Shown here: positions 1 to 9,500 of the stretch, piece by piece | Position numbering within the stretch: position 1 is the first letter of the stretch | How the letters are laid out: every line of letters starts with the position of its first letter | Source of the DNA: M2408 sp046303515 | Lineage (GTDB): Bacteria > Bacteroidota > Bacteroidia > Flavobacteriales_D > Crocinitomicaceae | NCBI GenBank assembly: GCA_046303515.1 | Contig: JBKCGI010000012.1 | Span: 1-15,660 of the forward strand | Length of the DNA: 15,660 nucleotides | Reading direction: 5' to 3' | Program-made: the position numbers and the translations under genes | Notes under the pieces: model-generated | The model's database searches: none | Told to the model about the DNA's origin: nothing | The model's input: the letters and a program-made list of their open reading frames with translations, nothing else

Positions 1-1
1 A

Positions 2-1744
2 ATTTCTACCTTGATGTCCTTATTTGTATGTTTTACTTTGACACCTTGGTTGGCATCTCGTTTTGCAGTTGAAACAGAATTGAAACCTAAGAAAAATCCA
101 TTCCATGCCTTCTTGGCTTGGTTCGAAAGAAGAATCAATACCTTTACAAATCAATATGTTAAATTGGTTGGATGGTCTTTGAGAAATAAGAAATTTTCAA
201 TTCCAATTGTTATTGCACTTTTCTTTGGAGGAATGTCGTCAATGGGCTTAGGGATTGTCGGACAAGAATTTGTTGCTCAGGGAGATCAAGGTAAATTTAT
301 GTTGAAATTGAAATACGATAAAAGTGCCACATTTGAAGAAAACAATGCTACCACTTTGCAAATTGAACAATTACTTTTGGCTCAAAAGGATGTGGTCGGG
401 ATGGTGTTTTCTAATGTTGCTGGGCCGAGTGCAGGATTAGGTGCTGCAGCCTTCGGAGCAGAGAATAAGTCAGAAATTACGATTCAAATGAAACCTGAAA
501 TGCAGAAAAAATTTCCAACCTTAAGTTATATGGAGGAAATTCGAAGCAAAATTCAATCTAAGTTTCCTGGAATTGAAGTGAAAGCAATCAACATCGGAAT
601 GGTTGAATCGGAAGAAGCTCCAATCGAGATGTTTTTATCTTCACAAAATACTGATTTATTGATGGATGAAGCTCGTAGAATTCGTAAACATATTTTAACA
701 ATAAAGGGAGCAAAAGATCCAGTAATTTCAACTGATGAAGTAAATCCTGAGGTTCGTGTTGATTTGGATCGAGAAAAAATGGGACAACTTGGATTACCAA
801 TTGTCGTAATTGGACAACAGTTGCAAAACGCATTGACTGGAAATGATGATTCCAAATATGAAGAAAAGGGTAACGAATATAAAATTAGAGTTATGTTGGA
901 TAAATTCGATAGAAAGAATTTAGCTGATATCCAAGCAATGACTTTTCAAGCGAATGACGGAAAACAAGTTCAACTGGGTGAGTTTGCAAAGGTTTATGTA
1001 CAAAATGGTTACGGCTCATTGGAACGTAAAAACCGTGTAAGTAACACAACTTTAAGAGCTTACGTGAATGGAACAGCTCCAGGAAATGTTGCCAATGAAA
1101 TTATCGAATACTTGAAAAAAGAACCTCTAAACGAAGACGTTCGATTGTATTGGGGAGGTGAAATCAAACGTCAAAATGAATCTATGGGAGCTTTGGGGAC
1201 AGCAATGTTGGTTGGAGTTTGTTTGGTTTATTTGATTATGGTTGCCTTGTATGATAATTTCGTCTATCCATTTGTGGTAATTTTCTCGATTTTGGTATCA
1301 CTTCCAGGTGCATTTTTAGCCTTAAATTTAGCTTCGATGAACATTGGTATTTTCACCATGTTAGGAGTATTGATGTTGTTGGGATTAGTGGCCAAGAACG
1401 CCATTTTGATTGTCGATTTTACAAATCATCTAAAAACAGAAGGAAGAACAACATACTCTGCTTTGCTAGAGGCGGTAAGAGAAAGAATGCGACCAATCTT
1501 GATGACTACCATCGCGATGATTGTGGGTATGATTCCAATTGCAACAGCAACTGGTTCTGGTGCCGAATGGAAAAATGGTTTGGCGTGGGTACTTATCGGA
1601 GGGTTGACAAGTTCGATGTTCTTGACAATCATCGTTGTGCCAATCATGTACTATATGGTTGATAGAGTGAAAGACAAGTTTTCATTCCTAAAATTAAAAA
1701 AACAAAATCGCAAAAAGGCTTTCGAAGAGTTGGAGAGTATTTGA
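2..1744 (+). CDS. RND efflux transporter permease subunit, C-terminal half (5' end outside window)
   Basis: This is the inner-membrane, proton-driven subunit of a tripartite AcrB/HAE1-type efflux pump, which works with a periplasmic adaptor and a TolC-like channel. The frame is open to the left edge (codons for I-S-T precede the TTG at 11), so that TTG is internal and the gene is truncated by the window. About 580 codons remain of the usual 1020-1060. Numbered from position 11, the visible part begins in TM6 (SLFVCFTLTPWLASRF), then TM7 (about 59-78), the second periplasmic porter/docking region (about 90-385), and TM8-TM12 (about 395-550). The TM10 signature GLVAKNAILIVDF at 458-470 contains the Lys (462) matching AcrB Lys940 of the proton relay. 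The TM4 aspartates lie in the missing half. Substrate cannot be told: it could be drugs, bile-type compounds or lipids; nothing suggests a metal (CzcA) pump specifically. The C-terminus is a short basic tail. Partner genes are expected to the left. Confidence 0.93.
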   Translation: MSTLMSLFVCFTLTPWLASRFAVETELKPKKNPFHAFLAWFERRINTFTNQYVKLVGWSLRNKKFSIPIVIALFFGGMSSMGLGIVGQEFVAQGDQGKFMLKLKYDKSATFEENNATTLQIEQLLLAQKDVVGMVFSNVAGPSAGLGAAAFGAENKSEITIQMKPEMQKKFPTLSYMEEIRSKIQSKFPGIEVKAINIGMVESEEAPIEMFLSSQNTDLLMDEARRIRKHILTIKGAKDPVISTDEVNPEVRVDLDREKMGQLGLPIVVIGQQLQNALTGNDDSKYEEKGNEYKIRVMLDKFDRKNLADIQAMTFQANDGKQVQLGEFAKVYVQNGYGSLERKNRVSNTTLRAYVNGTAPGNVANEIIEYLKKEPLNEDVRLYWGGEIKRQNESMGALGTAMLVGVCLVYLIMVALYDNFVYPFVVIFSILVSLPGAFLALNLASMNIGIFTMLGVLMLLGLVAKNAILIVDFTNHLKTEGRTTYSALLEAVRERMRPILMTTIAMIVGMIPIATATGSGAEWKNGLAWVLIGGLTSSMFLTIIVVPIMYYMVDRVKDKFSFLKLKKQNRKKAFEELESI

Positions 1745-1763
1745 AAATAAATCATAAATGATT

Positions 1764-1804
1764 AAAAAAACTCCTTTGAAAGAAATTTAAGGGAGTTTTT
1801 TTTT
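1764..1804. terminator. Bidirectional rho-independent terminator between convergent genes
   Basis: Seven A (1764-1770) plus CTCCTTT (1771-1777) pair with AAGGGAG (1789-1795) and the following T-tract (1796-1804), with one T-G wobble in the core. The stem is flanked by A on one side and T on the other, so it can end transcription in both directions. It serves the RND gene (stop at 1742-1744) and the convergent rodA operon. The rodA stop codon (TAA, 1803-1805 on the minus strand) overlaps the outer edge of the element. Confidence 0.85.
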
Positions 1805-3200
1805 ACATCAAGACTTGATTTCTCTGACTATCTAACCTCAATAAAATAAACATCATTATCGAGAAGGACATCATAGAAGACCCACCATAACTAAAAAAAG
1901 GCAGTGGAATACCAATTACTGGTGCAAAACCAATGTCCATTCCAATGTTGATAGCGAAATGGTAAAATATAATCATGGCACAACAATATGCATAAATGCG
2001 ATTGAATTTGTTTTTTTGTCTCTCAGCTATAATGATGATGCGAATCAACATAAACATGAACATGAATATCAAGGTGATACTGCCAATAAATCCCCATTCT
2101 TCGGCCAAAGGACAAAAAATGAAATCTGTTTCACTTTCAGGAACATGATTTGACTCAACGCTGGCAACGCTGGCATTTTGATAACCTTTACCGCTTAATC
2201 CTCCAGAACCAACAGCTGCCATAGCTCTGTTTCTGTTGTAATCTTCTCCGTCTGGATCTTCTCTTAAACCTAAAAAGAGTTCTATTCTATCTTTTTGGTG
2301 ACTTGCAAGTCCTTGAAAACCAAAGTTTACAGTGGAAGAAATTCCTGCGGATAGTAAAAATCCAATTAGTACGATTAAGGTAATTCTACTTCTATCTCTA
2401 CGTGACGAAACCCATCTTAAAATGAAATAACTGATTAAGGCTAAGGTAAATAAGGAAATAATTACTCCAAAAAAACCAGGTATCACAACACCAGGAAGAA
2501 AAGAAAATGTGATGATATTGTTACTCATCAAAAGTGTAACTAAAGATAAAAATATAACTACAAACAAAATCGGAATAAAGTGACTTCCGACCCAGGTGCT
2601 TTTAAATTTTACGCCAGGAATTAAGTTGACAATTTTCAAAACCAAGGGGTCGTAGGTAATTCCTTCTCTATACATTACAAACAAAAAGGAAGTAAAGACT
2701 ACAAATGTTCCAGCATCCGGTTGCAATAAAATCAAAGCCATTGGAACTAAAATCAAGAGGTTTGCAACAAGTACTGTTGTTACATTTTGTTGGTTGACAT
2801 TTAGTCTACTCAAAAAACTCCCCAAAGCAATAGCTGTACCAATTTTTGCAAACTCAGCGGGTTGAATTCCCATTGAGCCAACACCAAGCCACGCTCTAGC
2901 CCCGTTTACAGCTGGCATGAATAAAACTATAACTAGAAGGGTTAAGCAAAACAAATAAATTGGAATAGCAAATTTTCTATAAATACTGGCGTCAATTAAT
3001 AAGACGAGAAAACCCAAAAAGCAAGAAAATCCTACCCATAAAATTTGCTTTCCATATTTTTGGGAAAAATCAAATAGATTCGGATGATCTGGGTCAAAGG
3101 CTGCAGAGTAAACATTTGCTATACCCATTGCCAAGAAAAGAATAAACACAATAAATAATGGCCAATCGATTGATTTAGATATGGATTCTTCCTTTCTCAT
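1803..3200 (-). CDS. rodA: RodA, SEDS peptidoglycan glycosyltransferase of the elongasome
   Basis: RodA polymerises lipid II into glycan strands for side-wall synthesis, as partner of PBP2. It is a polytopic membrane protein of 465 aa. SEDS hallmarks are visible: GIQPAEFAKI at 111-120, LQPDAGT at 159-165, then PESETDFIF at 354-362 whose Asp359 corresponds to the essential catalytic Asp of RodA/FtsW, and GIPLPFFSYGGSSM at 430-443. It is longer than the about 370-390 aa of E. coli or B. subtilis RodA. The extra length sits mainly at about 185-290, where an additional hydrophobic stretch (two or more possible helices) precedes the RIELFLGLREDPDGEDYN loop. Longer RodA proteins are, as far as I recall, usual in Bacteroidota. 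The ATG at 3200 starts 22 nt after the mrdA stop, behind a purine-rich but weak leader (AGAAAGAAATGAG). RodA rather than FtsW is inferred from the mreCD-mrdA context. It is last in the operon. Confidence 0.95.
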   Translation of the reverse strand: MRKEESISKSIDWPLFIVFILFLAMGIANVYSAAFDPDHPNLFDFSQKYGKQILWVGFSCFLGFLVLLIDASIYRKFAIPIYLFCLTLLVIVLFMPAVNGARAWLGVGSMGIQPAEFAKIGTAIALGSFLSRLNVNQQNVTTVLVANLLILVPMALILLQPDAGTFVVFTSFLFVMYREGITYDPLVLKIVNLIPGVKFKSTWVGSHFIPILFVVIFLSLVTLLMSNNIITFSFLPGVVIPGFFGVIISLFTLALISYFILRWVSSRRDRSRITLIVLIGFLLSAGISSTVNFGFQGLASHQKDRIELFLGLREDPDGEDYNRNRAMAAVGSGGLSGKGYQNASVASVESNHVPESETDFIFCPLAEEWGFIGSITLIFMFMFMLIRIIIIAERQKNKFNRIYAYCCAMIIFYHFAINIGMDIGFAPVIGIPLPFFSYGGSSMMSFSIMMFILLRLDSQRNQVLM

Positions 3201-3222
3201 TTACTCATTTCTTTCTGTAAAA

Positions 3223-5115
3223 TTAATTGCTGTGGATGGCGTTTTTATTTTTCTTCTTCACGACATTCAATAAATTGGCTTCCATGATCATTTTCTCTTT
3301 CTCTTTATCCGAGATTTTCCCTTTCAGGTATTTTTCAACCATTAATTTGGTAATTGGTGCAGCCCAACTTCCTCCCCAACCAGCGTTTTCAACAAAAACA
3401 ACCATGGCGATTTTTGGGTTTTCAAGTGGTGCAAAAGAAAGAAATACGGAGTGATCTTCTCCCTGAGGATTTTGAACTGTACCAGTTTTCCCACAAACGG
3501 TGATATCTGAAATTCTTGCTCTTGAACCCGTTCCACCTGATTCATTAACAACGCGTCTCATTCCCTCAATAACAGGGTCGAAATGAACACGATTAACCAT
3601 TGTTTTGTGAACTTTTTTGAATTGCATTAGTGGATCTTTTCCCCCGATTTGCTTTACAAAATGAGGAGTATAATACCAACCTTTATTTGCAATAATTGCA
3701 GCGATGTTGGCCATTTGCAGGGGCGTAATTTGAACCTCACCTTGTCCAATTGAAATTGATCGAATTGTACTAAATGCCCACAAATTATGTCCGTATGCTT
3801 TATCGTAATAGGCGGAATTTGGAATCAAACCACCTCTTAATCCAGTTATGTCGGTTTCAAATTTATGAGCTAAACCAAAGCTTTCCATGTACTTGTACCA
3901 AACATTAAGTCCAGCCTCTGCATCTTGGTAAAAATTCTTTTTACGGCCTTTATGAATAATTCTTCTTAAGGTTGCGTAATAATATGGATTACAAGAATAC
4001 TGTACAGCTTTCATGATATCTGTTGCCATTGGATGATTGTGACAACCTACAACACTTTTGTCACATGGAAATCCAGATTCTACATTTATCGCACCCTCTT
4101 GCAAACCAATTAAAGATTGTAACAATTTAAAAATAGAACCAGGCGGGTATTCCGCAGCTAAAGGTCTTGGATATAATGGCTTACTCGGGTCGTTAACAAG
4201 TTTTGGGTAATTCTCTGAAATACTTCTTTTTCCTACGAATAAATTAGGGTCAAAAGTTGGTGCAGAAACTAAGGCGAGGATTTCACCTGTTTTAGGCTCA
4301 ATAGCCACGATACATCCTCTTTTATTGGTCATTAACTTCTCTCCATAAGCCTGTAAATCAATATCTACGCCTAATTTTAAGGCAGGACCTTGTTTCGCGA
4401 TAGTGTCGTATTTACCGTTGGCATAGGGTTCTATTGCATTGTTCATTGCTGAAGTTACAATGTAATGAACACCTTTAATTCCACGTAATTCCTTCTCATA
4501 AAAACGCTCTATTCCGGCTCTTCCGATATTATCTCCTGGACGATAAAAATTATCTTCATCAATTTCCTCTTGATATACTTCTGTCACGTATCCTAAAATG
4601 TTGGCGGCATTGGCATACGGATAGGAACGCATTGAAGTAATTTCTTCATAAAATCCTGGGAAATTTTCGAGATGAGGTGCAATATTTGCCATTTCATCCA
4701 ATTTTAATTCCTTCACAAAAGGGTAGGGCCGAATACTTTGGTAGTTTGAGGTCGTTTTTCCCGTCTGTCTATTTTTGTATTTTCCTTCTCCTTTTTTGAT
4801 TTCGTAAAAGCGATATTTTACGCGTTCCGGACTCCATCCTATTAACTTTGCAAAGGCAACAGTATCAAAATTCTTGATGTTGTCTTCAATCATCATGATA
4901 TTGTAGTAAGTTTTGTTTGTTACGATTTTTTTATCATTTCGATCGTAAACTATTCCGCGTGGAGGTGTGATGAATTTTCTTTTTTCAGCAATTTCTTGCG
5001 CACGTAAGGTCCAACTGTCATCAATTATTTGCATGTAAAATAAGCGCACACCGTATATCGCTCCAACTAAAAGAAACAATACAATAATTACGTATTTTCG
5101 TCCATCAAAATTCAT
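3223..5115 (-). CDS. mrdA: Penicillin-binding protein 2, elongation-specific transpeptidase
   Basis: PBP2 is the class B transpeptidase that cross-links glycan made by RodA during cell elongation. The 630 aa protein has an N-terminal membrane anchor (about 8-27), a PBP dimerisation (pedestal) region containing TPPRGIVYDRN at 50-60, and a C-terminal transpeptidase domain. All three catalytic motifs are present: S-x-x-K as PPGSIFK (Ser327, Lys330), S-x-N as SCN (374-376), and KTG (543-545). Length matches the PBP2/MrdA family. The C-terminal tail (about 598-630) is lysine-rich and lies beyond the transpeptidase fold. The start is ATG at 5115, directly abutting the mreD stop (TAAATG), so translation is probably coupled. 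Placement between mreD and rodA separates it from the division enzyme FtsI. Confidence 0.95.
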   Translation of the reverse strand: MNFDGRKYVIIVLFLLVGAIYGVRLFYMQIIDDSWTLRAQEIAEKRKFITPPRGIVYDRNDKKIVTNKTYYNIMMIEDNIKNFDTVAFAKLIGWSPERVKYRFYEIKKGEGKYKNRQTGKTTSNYQSIRPYPFVKELKLDEMANIAPHLENFPGFYEEITSMRSYPYANAANILGYVTEVYQEEIDEDNFYRPGDNIGRAGIERFYEKELRGIKGVHYIVTSAMNNAIEPYANGKYDTIAKQGPALKLGVDIDLQAYGEKLMTNKRGCIVAIEPKTGEILALVSAPTFDPNLFVGKRSISENYPKLVNDPSKPLYPRPLAAEYPPGSIFKLLQSLIGLQEGAINVESGFPCDKSVVGCHNHPMATDIMKAVQYSCNPYYYATLRRIIHKGRKKNFYQDAEAGLNVWYKYMESFGLAHKFETDITGLRGGLIPNSAYYDKAYGHNLWAFSTIRSISIGQGEVQITPLQMANIAAIIANKGWYYTPHFVKQIGGKDPLMQFKKVHKTMVNRVHFDPVIEGMRRVVNESGGTGSRARISDITVCGKTGTVQNPQGEDHSVFLSFAPLENPKIAMVVFVENAGWGGSWAAPITKLMVEKYLKGKISDKEKEKMIMEANLLNVVKKKNKNAIHSN

Positions 5116-5625
5116 TTACCTATCCTTTTTGATGAATAACATCTGAATAAATATTCCCAAAACAAATGAAATTGGAATACTCAAAATACTTTTTTGAAAA
5201 ATATAGAAAATTTCATTAAACTTAAAAATTTCGATTAAGAAAAACCAAAAATGATGAATTGCTAGCAGTAGCCCTTGGAATCCTAAAATCCAACGAAAAT
5301 CCATGTTGTGATAGGTCATTTCAAAACCCGGTTCATAACCATCCCGACTTTCAAACATTTTGAAAAAATAGGGGCGAAGATATGCAATCAAAACTGCCGA
5401 TGAAGCGTGGAGACCAAAAGTATTGGAAATGGAATCAATTGAAATTCCAAGTGCAAAAGAAATCAACATGACAAGAAAAATATTCATATCCCATGGAAGC
5501 ATCAGAATGAAAAGTGGGTAGATCATGAATTGAATTCCCCAACCAATTTCCAATTGATTAAATATTAAGGCCTGAACGAAAACGAAAAGGATAAAACGGA
5601 CGCTATGTTTAAAAATCGTTATCAT
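5116..5625 (-). CDS. mreD: MreD, rod shape-determining membrane protein
   Basis: MreD is a small integral membrane protein of the elongasome that binds MreC and balances its activation of PBP2-RodA. At 169 aa it has the usual family length. Hydrophobic segments are at about 8-25, 30-45, 50-65, 75-88, 112-130 and 140-163. The family-like stretch GISIDSISNTFGLHASSA (about 60-77) is followed by LRPYFF. A hydrophilic loop (about 93-110, ESRDGYEPGFEMTYHN) separates the two halves. Its ATG overlaps the mreC stop by four bases (ATGA at 5625-5622), and its TAA is immediately followed by the mrdA ATG. MreD diverges quickly in sequence, so the call rests on size, hydropathy and gene order. Confidence 0.88.
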   Translation of the reverse strand: MITIFKHSVRFILFVFVQALIFNQLEIGWGIQFMIYPLFILMLPWDMNIFLVMLISFALGISIDSISNTFGLHASSAVLIAYLRPYFFKMFESRDGYEPGFEMTYHNMDFRWILGFQGLLLAIHHFWFFLIEIFKFNEIFYIFQKSILSIPISFVLGIFIQMLFIKKDR

Positions 5626-6464
5626 TCTTCTTCTTTATCAATTGGAATGTGTGACTCAACTTCTTCTTGTTCGGTTCTTAATAAGTTTTTAATGACATAA
5701 ACTTTTTGAATCTTTCTAAAATCTTCAGCAAAAATTATTTCAACATTCCAAAGTGGTTTTCCTTCTATACTTTTTACTGATGAAACCATCCCAACAGGAA
5801 TTCCTTTAGGGAAATAACCAGAACCTCCTCGAGTTACAACTTTACTCCATTTTTTTAAGCGCATATCATTGGAAATTCCAGAAATATTTCCACGTCTTGC
5901 ATGATGCGTTTCCCATTTCAATAAACCAAAAGCGCCACTATTTTCTACCATAACATCAATGTTGATATTTTCGGTTAAAACTGATTTCACAATTGAATAA
6001 TGATCTCCAGAATAATGTACAATTCCAACGATTCCTTTTTCAGAAAAAACACCCATATCTCTTTTTACACCTTGTAATTTACCAACATCTAAAGTGAAAT
6101 AGTTGTTACGTTTATCGAATGTTGAATTTATTACTGTTGCAGGAATATATTCATATTGTTGCTGAAAAAGGGTGTCGTTAATTTTGAATAAGTTACGATC
6201 AATTTGAATAAATGATTGTTTTTTTTGCTTTCTATAAGCAATTAATTTTCGCTGTAAGACAGAGTTAGTATGCGAAAGATTTAATAACTCTGTCGCTTGA
6301 TTTTTTACTGATAAAATTTCTCCTGTTACAAGTGAGGCACTTGTCAAATATTGTGATTTAGGAAAACTCATGTATGTTACATACAAAGAAAGCGCAATTG
6401 CTTGAAATGCAACAAAAGCTAAAAAAACCTGAAAACGCTTAAAAAATGCAATTAAATTGCGCAT
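5622..6464 (-). CDS. mreC: MreC, rod shape-determining periplasmic scaffold
   Basis: MreC is anchored in the inner membrane and projects into the periplasm, where it activates PBP2. The 280 aa protein shows a basic N-terminus, a single signal-anchor helix (about 12-31), a helical, probably coiled-coil, stretch (about 48-85), and the two-domain beta region. Family features include NNYFTLDVGKLQGVKRDMGV (120-139), SEKGIVGIVHYSGD (141-154) and GYFPKGIPVGMV (216-227). The acidic tail (EQEEVESHIPIDKEEE) is poorly conserved in the family. ATG at 6464 was chosen because it starts just before the basic residues and membrane helix and because the upstream sequence is AT-rich with no in-frame extension. 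It is the first gene of the mreC-mreD-mrdA-rodA unit. No mreB lies upstream of it in the window. Confidence 0.93.
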   Translation of the reverse strand: MRNLIAFFKRFQVFLAFVAFQAIALSLYVTYMSFPKSQYLTSASLVTGEILSVKNQATELLNLSHTNSVLQRKLIAYRKQKKQSFIQIDRNLFKINDTLFQQQYEYIPATVINSTFDKRNNYFTLDVGKLQGVKRDMGVFSEKGIVGIVHYSGDHYSIVKSVLTENINIDVMVENSGAFGLLKWETHHARRGNISGISNDMRLKKWSKVVTRGGSGYFPKGIPVGMVSSVKSIEGKPLWNVEIIFAEDFRKIQKVYVIKNLLRTEQEEVESHIPIDKEEE

Positions 6465-6483
6465 GTAAATTCGAAAATATCTA

Positions 6484-6491
6484 CAAAGTTA
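6484..6491 (-). promoter_or_regulatory. Candidate -7 element of the mreCD-mrdA-rodA promoter
   Basis: Read on the minus strand, this is TAACTTTG, a full match to the Bacteroidota primary-sigma -7 consensus TAnnTTTG. It lies in the only non-coding gap upstream of mreC, which is 79 bases and very AT-rich. Initiation a few bases downstream would leave a leader of only about 12-15 nt. I did not find a convincing TTG/TTTG -33 element about 20 bases further upstream, so the promoter may be weak or the match fortuitous. Confidence 0.4.
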
Positions 6492-6501
6492 ATGATATTT
6501 T

Positions 6502-6533
6502 AAAAATGATTACTATTGTTTTTAATCAATTTT
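6502..6533 (-). terminator. Possible weak AT-rich terminator after the T9SS surface protein gene
   Basis: On the minus strand, AAAA-T-TGATTA pairs with TAATCA-T-TTTT around a 10-base loop (stem arms 6523-6528 and 6507-6512, outer A/T pairs at 6530-6533 and 6502-6505). The 3' arm runs into a T-rich stretch. There are only two G-C-type positions per arm-pair set, so stability is low. It would partly insulate mreC from read-through of the large gene upstream. Confidence 0.25.
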
Positions 6534-6543
6534 CAAGTAATTT

Positions 6544-9500
6544 TTATTTAATAATTTTCATCGTTACAACTTCACCGTTAATTTCGGTTTTAAGGAAGTA
6601 AATCCCCGATTCAAGGTTTTGGGTTGAGAATGTATTTAGACCTTCTTTACAAGTATATTTTGCAATGTTTTTACCTTGAATATCGATCAGTTGAATTTGG
6701 CTTTTTGTTAAACCTTTCAAGGTAATGAAAAGTTCGTTTTCAAAAGGGTTTGGATAAACATTGATACTGAAATCTCCACCTTTTACTGAAACAATTTCAT
6801 TGTTTGAATAATCTTCAGCGCCATCACCAGGATTAAAAATTCCTCTTTCTTTATTTGATCTAGTTCTATTAAAATCTTGGGCTCTATTACTTGGTTCACA
6901 TGGAGTGCTCAGTTCAAAATCTACAAAATAATCTAGACCAGTCGCATTTAGAGGAACATTGTCGGTTATCATGGTTGGATTTCCATAAGGTATCGGCGGA
7001 GTTAAAGCTACCCAATCAGTTTGATCCGTATAGCGATAAACATTATATTGTCCAGATGTAATTCCTTCGTAATTATCCCAATAAACGTCCACAAGTCCTG
7101 GTGTAATTTGATTTATTGTATTTAAATGAAGTGTTTTATGATTTGCAGAGAGAGGTCCTTCCACACCACAAGTATTCACTGCAGAAATACGATATCTCCA
7201 AGAACGGTTTTCTGGAGAGGCAACTACATCATTAAAAACCGAAAAATTTGAAAAATGAACAGTGTCGATGAGCATGTAATCACCAGCAATTGTATTTTCA
7301 CGGTAAATGTTATAATAGGCAATTCCTTCAGATTCAATTTTTTCCCAGACTACCAAGTTTGTTGTGGTGGCTGTATCAACAGTTACAATACAAATGTCGT
7401 TTCTAAGTGGACCTCGAGTATTAATTGTAAAGGCTTTTTGAGCGATGCAATTTATATCTGAATTTACCGTAATAACATAAACTCCGGTGCTTAAATTGTA
7501 AATATCTTCTGTTGTTTGTCCAGAGTTCCAAGAAATAGAATTTACTGGACCTCCCAAGGGATGTTGTGTCAAACTAATGTTAATACCTCCATTATTTGCA
7601 TTGCAGGCAGAATGTATTATTGAATCAGTAATTATCGCAGCATAATTGTCGTTCAAAAATAAACTATCTACAATTTTACATCCATTAGCATCTGTGATTT
7701 CTACTTGATAAAAACCATTATCCAGATTGGTGATATTTGGTGAAGCATCACTGGTATTCCAGAGGTAATTATAAGGTAAAACTCCACCGTTTACATTTGT
7801 TAAAATGGAACCATTTGTTTGACCACAATCAGGTTTGTTAGGGATAAAAACATTTGTCAATTGACTTGGATTTGCGAGCGTTACTGATTTGGTAATTTGA
7901 CATCCATTATCTCCAAAATAGGTGTACTCATAAGTTCCTGCTACAACAGATATTAGATCTTCAGCATTTCGACCTGTGGACCAAATAATGTGATAAACGT
8001 CTGTACTAGTTATTGTTAAATCAATTGTTCCATCTTCTTTCCCGAAACAACTTGGATTAGTATTGTTTTCAATTATTGTAACATCAGAAGCCTCAATTGT
8101 TGCAATTGCAGTTGCTTTACAAGAATTATCATCAATTACATGCGCATAATACGCTCCTGGACTTAAATTGGAAATGAAATTTGTCGTCTCTCCCGTACTC
8201 CAGTAAAAGGAAAAATTGGAACTTGTACCTGCCGTAATAGTTAACGTTGCGTCACCTGTATTTGAACCACAAGAAGTTGGATTACTCAGAATTGTTGCAC
8301 TTGGTGGATTTACAATTTGATAATTTGCATTTGCAGTAACAACGCATCCGTTAATATTTACGGTATAGTTTAAGGTACCTGTATTGGCTATTGTATTTTG
8401 AAGAAAACCATTTAGAATGGAGTTATTCATATTTTGACCATTCAATCTAAAAAATCCTTGATCGTAATAATTTACTTTTTCAGACAGGTCAATTTGTATT
8501 TCATTTGAACACAAAATAAGCGGGTTTGCAACAAATTGAACGTTAACAGGAGGGGTAATTGCTTGAAAAACATCTAAATCTGCTGTAAAAAATCCGAATC
8601 CATCAGTATAATAAATTTGAATTTGATCGCTGTTTGCATTTGGAATCCCTAAGATTTTGAATTTTGATATTCCATTGGAAAAACCATTTGGAATCACTTG
8701 AATATTAGTTGTTTGCGAATTCAAACTTGTAGCACTTATAATCGTAATTTGGTCAAAATCAACATCTTCTATTTCAATATTTGAATAAATTTCATTCAAT
8801 TGATTGGCGCAAAGCCCAGAATTGGCTGCTGTACTTCCAACATAAACAAATGGTGTTTGATTTAAAACTTTGAGTTCAGGTGTCGTATTTCCTTGAAGGA
8901 TATAACTAGCTGCTAAATGATGATAGCCATTATCAATCGATAAACTTAATGAGTTCTGTTCAATAGCTGTACCTTGAGTTAAAATGTTTGGTCCTGCATT
9001 TTCCCATGCTCCTGAAGCTGAAATGTCTCTACGAATTACTTTTACAATATCATTCGTTCCACCTGCGGCTACACCATCATTTCTGAAGGAAGAAAATATA
9101 AAACTATGACTTGGACTAGATTCCTTTGCTATATAATTGGCATCAATATTGAAATCCGTTATAGATTGAGATGCCCAATCAACATCAATTACCGTATTTC
9201 CATCCATTTCATATTCATAACTTTTATTGTTGGCATCCTCTGTTCCGTAGAAAGAAATATAAGTATTTTTATTTCCTGTTAACACAAAACCGGAATTATC
9301 CCAATCCGCTCCATTGGATTGAATAATTCCAGTACCAATACCTTCATAAGGAAAAATTGTAATACTTGGTTGCCCTTTCTGAAAACGAGTTGCCCTAACT
9401 CTTGTAGTATAAACACCAAAATAGACATCATTTTGCGTTACCTGAATTTGCAAATCTGCTTGTGATAAATCACTTGATGATGATTCGGCATTCATTGTTT

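Noticed and set aside
11..13. TTG at 11 as the start of the efflux gene
   Set aside because: The frame is open to the window edge and the residues there lie inside a conserved RND membrane segment, so this is an internal codon of a truncated gene.
1959..2153. Small plus-strand open frame inside rodA
   Set aside because: It is antisense to well-conserved RodA coding sequence, has low-complexity His/Asn-rich content, and shows no leader or recognisable domain.
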